Positions 58,454-64,000 of a stretch of DNA of 64,000 nt are shown here, one piece after another. This DNA comes from Apoda limacodes. Lineage: Eukaryota; Arthropoda; Insecta; Lepidoptera; Limacodidae. The stretch spans positions 16,382,001-16,446,000 of the forward strand of contig OX291545.1 of NCBI GenBank assembly GCA_946406115.1. The letters run 5' to 3'. A program made the position numbers and the translations under genes. The number at the start of each line of letters is the position of its first letter. Positions within the stretch are counted from its first letter, which is position 1. Under the pieces are notes generated by a model. The model saw only the letters and a list, made by a program, of their open reading frames with translations, did no database searches and was not told the DNA's origin.

Positions 58454-60659
58454 GGTTACCATGGTTACTCATACAACCATTGTATACGATTCAATAATCA
58501 GTTTGATAAAATCAATAAATTGCTGAAGATCGAATAATTATCGGCTTACTGTTAAATGGTTCGTAAGTGTTCATTATTCTTAAATTATAAGTAAAAAAAG
58601 GAAAATATTGTGTATAATAAATAATTGACAAACTTACGGTTAGGGTACATCCATTAATCACGTGATGTATTTTTTTTAATTAGAATTTATTTTTATTAAA
58701 TGAAGGATGAAGTTAATAGTACAATTATTATAGTAAGTGAGTGCCTTTATATAGTTTTTAGGGTTTTTCCGTCTGCCCGACCTTCAAAGGGTCCAACCGA
58801 ATCCAACAAAAACCGATTTTTTAAACTTTAGTAAGTAAAATGCTAATCTTTTCACAAAATATGTTACGGTGAAAACCTCTCCTAAAAAAAATATAAAAAA
58901 AACAATTACCAGGGAGTTGCCTAGAGTTTCTACCTACTTTTTTTCGCAACTATTACATTTGCGTAAAAATCTACAGTTATAAATATCTATAAAATAGTAG
59001 GTGCCTACTTGTACCTATATTTAAAACCAACATTTTAGCTTTAGATGCGTGACTTGCGGTATTTTTTCACGTTTATTTTTTCGAATCTTTACTGTTCATT
59101 CTTCGACATGGTACATTACTATTTACATACTTACTCCACACGATACGTCAAATTAAACTTTTTTTAATTTGTATAATTGACCCCTCATATTGATCTAAAA
59201 CATTTTTTTGATCTAGTTATTGATAAGCTATTTAGGTAATATGTGCCCAATAACTGATAATTGGACATGGGAGAAATCGCATATAGAGTCCGTTTTCCTT
59301 TCAAGATACCGATTTCAAAAAATACGAAAAGAAAAAGTTAAGAGAAATATACAAAAAAGAAACATGCTTTTTCAATGTTTTTAAAATTTGTTGTGACATT
59401 TATAAAAAATATATAGCTGAACTAGTTTAGCTAATCAAAAATAGCCAAAGTTTACTTAGTATCAACCAAAGTTTTGTTAAAATTGCTGAAGTGATTTTGC
59501 TGCACATCCCAAATGAGTTAAGCTATTTGTAGTTTGATTGCTATTTAGTAAACTTTTAACTAATAATTAATAAAATGGGTTAGATAAACTAGTTTTGCTG
59601 CAAGGACAAAGAAAATTTTAGCAAAAGAATATTGTTTTATTACTAGTAGCCAAACACTTTAGTTTCTGCTTAGTCTTACGTTTAATTACATTTTATAAAA
59701 CAATTATCTAAAAATAAATCATTGTGTTTTGTCAATATTTACTATTTGTTTTTGTTTTCTGTAGCTAAATTATTTAGTAGGTAATTAATAAACAACTTTT
59801 ACATTTTTAAGTAAATACACCAAATATTATCAGCCCAACCTAATCAAAATCTTGCACTTCATTACTGAATTTTTTATAAATTTGTTCATAAAGTATAGTA
59901 AGAATAACAAAACCATGTTAGGTCTGGTGTGACGTGTGACGTAGTGTGTGAAGTTAGCTATCGCAGTGTTACTTTATATGTGGATTGAAATTCTTTTTAC
60001 CACAGAGTTTACTGAAGACAAAAAATAAATTTAAAAAGCCGTTAAATTTATCAGATCTCTAACCGTCACAAGTCTAGCCACTAAGTTATCATTACTACGC
60101 CGTGCCTTAGAGTCTACCATATTCTTCCACTAGTAAGTATATTATATCTTTCACTATGCTGAGCCTAGCGCTCTTATTAATTTTGTCATAGGTAAAAACA
60201 TTCATAAAGCATTTCTAACCACTGTAGAAAACATTTTATGGCCGCAATTTTACGCATTAAGTCCATCACACACGGAGCTATAATATATATATATATATTA
60301 ATTAATATAAATTATAGCAAGGAATATTACGATATATTTTCTATAGTAATCTTTGAATTACCACACACGCAGCTATAAATATATTTCAATTTTGTAGGGG
60401 TATATTTTTGCATATTATTATAGTATATTATACCTAAGTGTGTAAAGCCAACAGGCTTTACGCAGAAAAATAATATTACATACTTACAACGATCTAAGTA
60501 TATGAACTACATGTAAAAAAAATGAACTACATATAAAAAAAAAATTATTAAATTTTTATTTATAAAACGGGCAGAGTTCGCTTGATTTAACGGAGGAATT
60601 GTCATATGCAATATCCTCAGCTTCGCTTGCATGATCTGACTTAGACCACAAGTGTTAGA

Positions 60660-60771
60660 CGCTAGTACATTCAAGGGTTTCGAAAGGTAAGTCAGACTTC
60701 CACTCGACTTCAACATTTTTAGCTCGAATTCCAGAGTCCGAATAACTCGAGGCTGTTCCCAATAAGGTCCC
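60660..60771 (+). mobile_element. Short inverted-repeat MITE, copy 3, 5'-truncated
   Basis: Retains 'gtacattcaagggtttcgaa', 'aggtaagtcagacttcc' and the whole right arm 'ctcgaattccagagtccgaa' to 'ccaataaggtccc'. The left arm is missing. The right end gives the family consensus end, GGGACCTTATTGG when complemented. Confidence 0.7.
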
Positions 60772-61139
60772 AGAACCTAGTTAGAGTGGGTGTGCCTATA
60801 TTCTTTGACAGGGCAACGAAAATTTCAAGAACATACATTCTGTCCATTCCTTTATCAATGCTCACAAACACTGTCTTCTGTAAGGATATGCTTTAAAAGA
60901 TCTAGAATTTACTATATTTATATAATATGTGCAAATTTTTTTTAATCAAACTCTAATTTGCTTCCTGTGTCAATAACACAAATCGCACACTAACTAACTT
61001 CACCAAAAATCCTGACATAAATAGGTATTTATATGGAAAAAATATTTGAAAGCTGTGTCGGGGATGTAGTATTGATCAAAACATAACTGCTTTCTTTAAA
61101 TAATAAAAGAAAAAACGATTATGTCCACTCTGTTTTTTT

Positions 61140-61260
61140 CTCTAGTCGCCATTCTATGAGCGCAAACGCACGTGTACACTTTGGAAGCACATGTGCGGCG
61201 CGGCGGCGGCGAGTTCATTGTTTGGAATTTCACGTTCAATATGGGACGTAAATATTTCGA
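61140..61260. promoter_or_regulatory. GC-rich island with E-box motifs
   Basis: 'gcacgtgtacactttggaag' and 'cacatgtgcggcgcggcggc' contain CACGTG and CATGTG E-boxes next to a CGG-rich run. It is unlike the surrounding AT-rich DNA and no repeat family is recognised. Possible enhancer; function inferred only from composition and motifs. Confidence 0.3.
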
Positions 61261-62339
61261 CATAGCTCTAAAAGGAGCTTCGTAGCCGTGTAAGATAAAA
61301 ACAAGAGATTGGTTTCTTCGGCATTAAAGAGCTCTTTAGCTTGAATGGAGCTAGATAAGAATCGCTGCGGGCATATCGCATACTTTTCTTCTTAATTCTA
61401 AGTACTCACTCATCAGTTTATTTAAAATATGTTAATCAGACCTTTGGAAATAGGCATACCTTAGGTTTTACTTTCGAATAAAGCTTTTATTCGAATGTGT
61501 GCTTCTACCGTTTTGATGTGTTTAAAATGGCAGGCAGTGTACGTGTAATCCTTTATGCTAGAGAGCAAATCATTTTCTTCTGAATTGTAGCAAAACCATT
61601 TGAAGTGAGAGCCGCCTAGTTCTAGATCTACCTTAAGCTTTAAATATACGAGGAAGCGAAGAAGACTATATTTCTGCTTCTCGCAACTTTTTCCCAATAA
61701 ATTGTGAAAGTGACGGTCAGCTTAGACGGTGCGCGCAAAACTCTATTTTCCAAGTGTAACATTATAAATACAGAAAATACTGGTCTATATTTGACATTTT
61801 GATTCAATTAATTAATAAATCTGTAAAGATGGCTGGCAGCTATTTAAAGAGGAAAATCATTTATAGACAGCTAAACACTAAAAATACCAAATATTAAACA
61901 AACAACACTAATCATAATGTAAATAATTATTTCAATGATCAAATGATACGGCCTAGTAGGAATAACACAGCAATTATGTAAGTTTAAACATAGACGTTTG
62001 TCATATACCTACTCCAATGCTAAAAAACTTAAAAAGTTTAATAAAATACCTGTTTAGTTTCTGGTTGGCTCTTTTCAGTAGGAAATAGTGTAATGAAATC
62101 GGAAAAACTATTAAACAACAAAAAAATATTTTAATGACAAAGAACCCTATAATATTTGCTTTCGACCAAAAATATAAGTGATAAAATTACAAATCAAACG
62201 AAAATGATCCATTTTGTTTTTATAATAAGCTTTTAAATTACATATCTAATTGCGTTTTCATCATTCATTTGACCCTTATTTTGTAGCTAAAAGAAACAGT
62301 AAACATTCACTAAAATAATCTTTTAAAGCTCCCTGTGTT

Positions 62340-62515
62340 GATTAACAAGTCATGGAAGGGTGTGTAAGAGTTCGCAAAAGCGGTAACGGGCGTGTTTTTC
62401 AGCTAAACGGTTAGCGGGTGCTCGGTTTTATTGCAATAAAAAAGTGTAGGGAGCAGGCATGATGACGCAGCGCAGGCGCACACGTGCATCCGCCCGCTGC
62501 TGCTGTGCAAAGTTA
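62340..62515. promoter_or_regulatory. GC-rich island with CACGTG and CG-rich motifs
   Basis: 'tgatgacgcagcgcaggcgc', 'acacgtgcatccgcccgctg' and 'ggtaacgggcgtg' form a compact GC-rich patch in AT-rich DNA. A CACGTG E-box is present. Possible regulatory element or distal promoter; no start site or coding exon is supported. Confidence 0.3.
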
Positions 62516-62976
62516 TTTTTATTCTAATTATGCCCTTCAACATTGACAGTCTTTTAAAAGTTTCAAATTGGCTTTGCTTGGGTTGTGCTCTAAATTTATT
62601 GCTGTTCTTAAGTTATATAAAAAAATTATCTAATTTAGTTGCATACAACAATGTTAAGTTTGCAATGTAAAGTCTTACAAACTTATTTTCTTACATAAAT
62701 AATTCAAGTATAATTTTAATTTATTTTTGTTTCTAATACTTTGAATTATCCATTGATCGATCCACAAACTTAAAGTTTTATAACAGAGAAATGCTGTTTA
62801 TATATCCCATTCAAACCAAGCACCCCATGGATTTGACATGCAAACACAAACATAGTAATCACACGTCAAAGCTCATTTTCCAATATCTTCGTTACGTAAC
62901 CCAAGAAATGTGTCCAAAAAAGCCCTATTCTATTCTTGTATGCGTAGTTTTTTAATCTATTAATCTAAAATATTTT

Positions 62977-63263
62977 AAAAAAACGGCCAAGTGCGAGTCG
63001 AATTCGTGCACGAAGGGTTCCGTACCATAATTCATAAAAACGTTCACGTTTGTTGAATGGGAGCCCTTAAATATTTATTTTATTCTGTTCTGTTTTAGTA
63101 TTTGCTGTTAGAGCGGCACCAGAAATACATCTTCTGTGAAAATTTCAACTGTCTTACTATCACGGTTTATGAGATACAGCCTGGTGACAGACGGACTGAC
63201 GGACAGCGGAGTCTTAGTAATAGGGTCCCGTGTTTTGCCCTTTAGTAACGGAACCCTAAAAAG
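62977..63263 (+). mobile_element. 'cggaaccctaaaa'-type repeat, internally deleted
   Basis: Starts 'aaaaaacggccaagtgcgag', has 'cgaagggttccgtaccataa', 'tatcacggtttatgagatac' and 'cggactgacggacagcgga', and ends 'cggaaccctaaaaa'. It is about 100 bp shorter than the copies at 13669 and 47563. Confidence 0.7.
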
Positions 63264-64000
63264 TAACGTAAATAGGAATGTTATTTTAATTATTGACAAA
63301 ATACAGTAAAGACTAATATAATAACTAATATTTCGCGACAAATAAGTATCTCTAACAAACTTCCGGAGTACGATTACCTATATAACGTGCCTCAGGGCTA
63401 ATGACACGTCGTAAATCATTGATTGAATAACTCAACGTGTCGAGTTATTAAAAGTCATCTTCATTTATTCCTATAAGATAAACATTTTATGTTCACTCGC
63501 CTCAGTCCTGTCTTAATTATGATATCAAAACTGCATCATCAGCTCTTTCTCACTAAGGCACGTGTTGTATATGTGTCTCTGTCCAAACGATTTAAACGCA
63601 GGATGAGCCCTCAACCCATATCCAACTTCGGTGATTAAACACGTTCCTATGCGTGGTCTCGTATTTTTATAGTTACGTTGAGAGAAAAACAACACTTTCA
63701 AATGGCCCATTTCTATTTCATCTCTACGCTGTGATGAGTCCAGCGTGAGAGCTTAGCACGATGACAATGCACAACTAAAGAAGATTATAATTTTAATAGA
63801 CGCCTATATAAGTATCGTGTAATGATATGGCGCAAACGGATTTCTAAATGATATCTCGTGTAACTGTAAGTGTCGGTATAGTAGTAGTGTATGAAGTATC
63901 GATAAAAATCTATCGATCAATGTCAGAGCAGATATGCGGAGATGAAACGTATATAGAACATAAGATGTTGAGGGCGTGAGAACATACATACAATTGGCTT

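Larger units (their letters stand above)
50191..64000. other. Exon-free stretch, probable CadN intron, last part
   Basis: No gene recognised to the end of the window. It contains a repeat with 'ctgagaagaaccggcaagaa' (51130-51320), a repeat complementary to 22.2 kb (52130-52368), an interspersed repeat with 'acagacagacggacatggcg' (52745-53085), a SINE (54330-54575), MITE copies (56359-56437, 60660-60771), a palindromic element (57567-57822), a retroposon tail with poly-A (58250-58453), a TA run (60280-60300), GC-rich islands (57175-57320, 61140-61260, 62340-62515) and a 'cggaaccctaaaa' repeat (62977-63263). 58460-60270 and 63270-64000 show nothing clear. Confidence 0.5.

Noticed and set aside
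63525..63710. 61-codon minus-strand frame near the window end as a CadN exon
   Set aside because: No cadherin motif and no fitting splice sites recognised.

Overview
The window looks like genomic DNA from a moth or butterfly (Lepidoptera). It is AT-rich, its exons are small and widely spaced with canonical GT-AG borders, and it is packed with interspersed repeats of lepidopteran type: Lep1-like Helitron fragments that begin near 'ctatactaatattataaa', Jockey-type and RTE-type LINE remnants, tRNA-headed SINEs, and the repeat ending in 'cggaaccctaaaa'. No complete gene lies inside the window.

The only protein-coding gene I can support is on the minus strand between about 2.7 and 16.1 kb. It is the middle of the extracellular part of Neural-cadherin (CadN), recognised from long, nearly colinear similarity to the fly protein as I remember it. 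Read 5'->3' on the minus strand, the exons are 16066-15765, 12141-12005, 10874-10658, 7685-7517, 5988-5138 and 4998-4807. They are followed by two homologous 191-nt exons, 3226-3036 and 2932-2742. All junction phases agree. The upstream and downstream parts of the gene lie outside the window.

The most notable part is the 3' end of this block. The two 191-nt exons encode alternative versions of the same 63-residue segment (35 of 63 residues identical). They have the same phases (0 in, 2 out) and are separated by only 103 nt. Joining both would shift the frame into a stop, so they must be mutually exclusive. They correspond to the alternative exon 7 pair of fly CadN. The 103-nt intron holds a potential RNA hairpin capped by a C(UUCG)G tetraloop and a perfect TACTAAC branch-site match, which together suggest how joining the two exons might be blocked.

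Region by region: 1-2741 is intron downstream of the alternative exons, with two copies of a short inverted-repeat element. 2742-16066 holds the exons, with introns containing a Jockey-type LINE pseudogene (6.06-7.0 kb), an RTE-type LINE pseudogene (8.4-9.5 kb), a tandem array split by a LINE tail (10.3-10.5 kb) and a palindromic MITE (13.05-13.23 kb). 16067-64000 has no recognisable exon and is most simply one very long CadN intron. It carries a three-unit 166-bp tandem repeat (24.6-25.1 kb), a 0.77-kb inverted-repeat transposon (38.1-38.9 kb), a 1.2-kb foldback palindrome (48.96-50.19 kb), several MITEs, SINEs and Lep1-like pieces, and some isolated GC-rich islands that could be regulatory.
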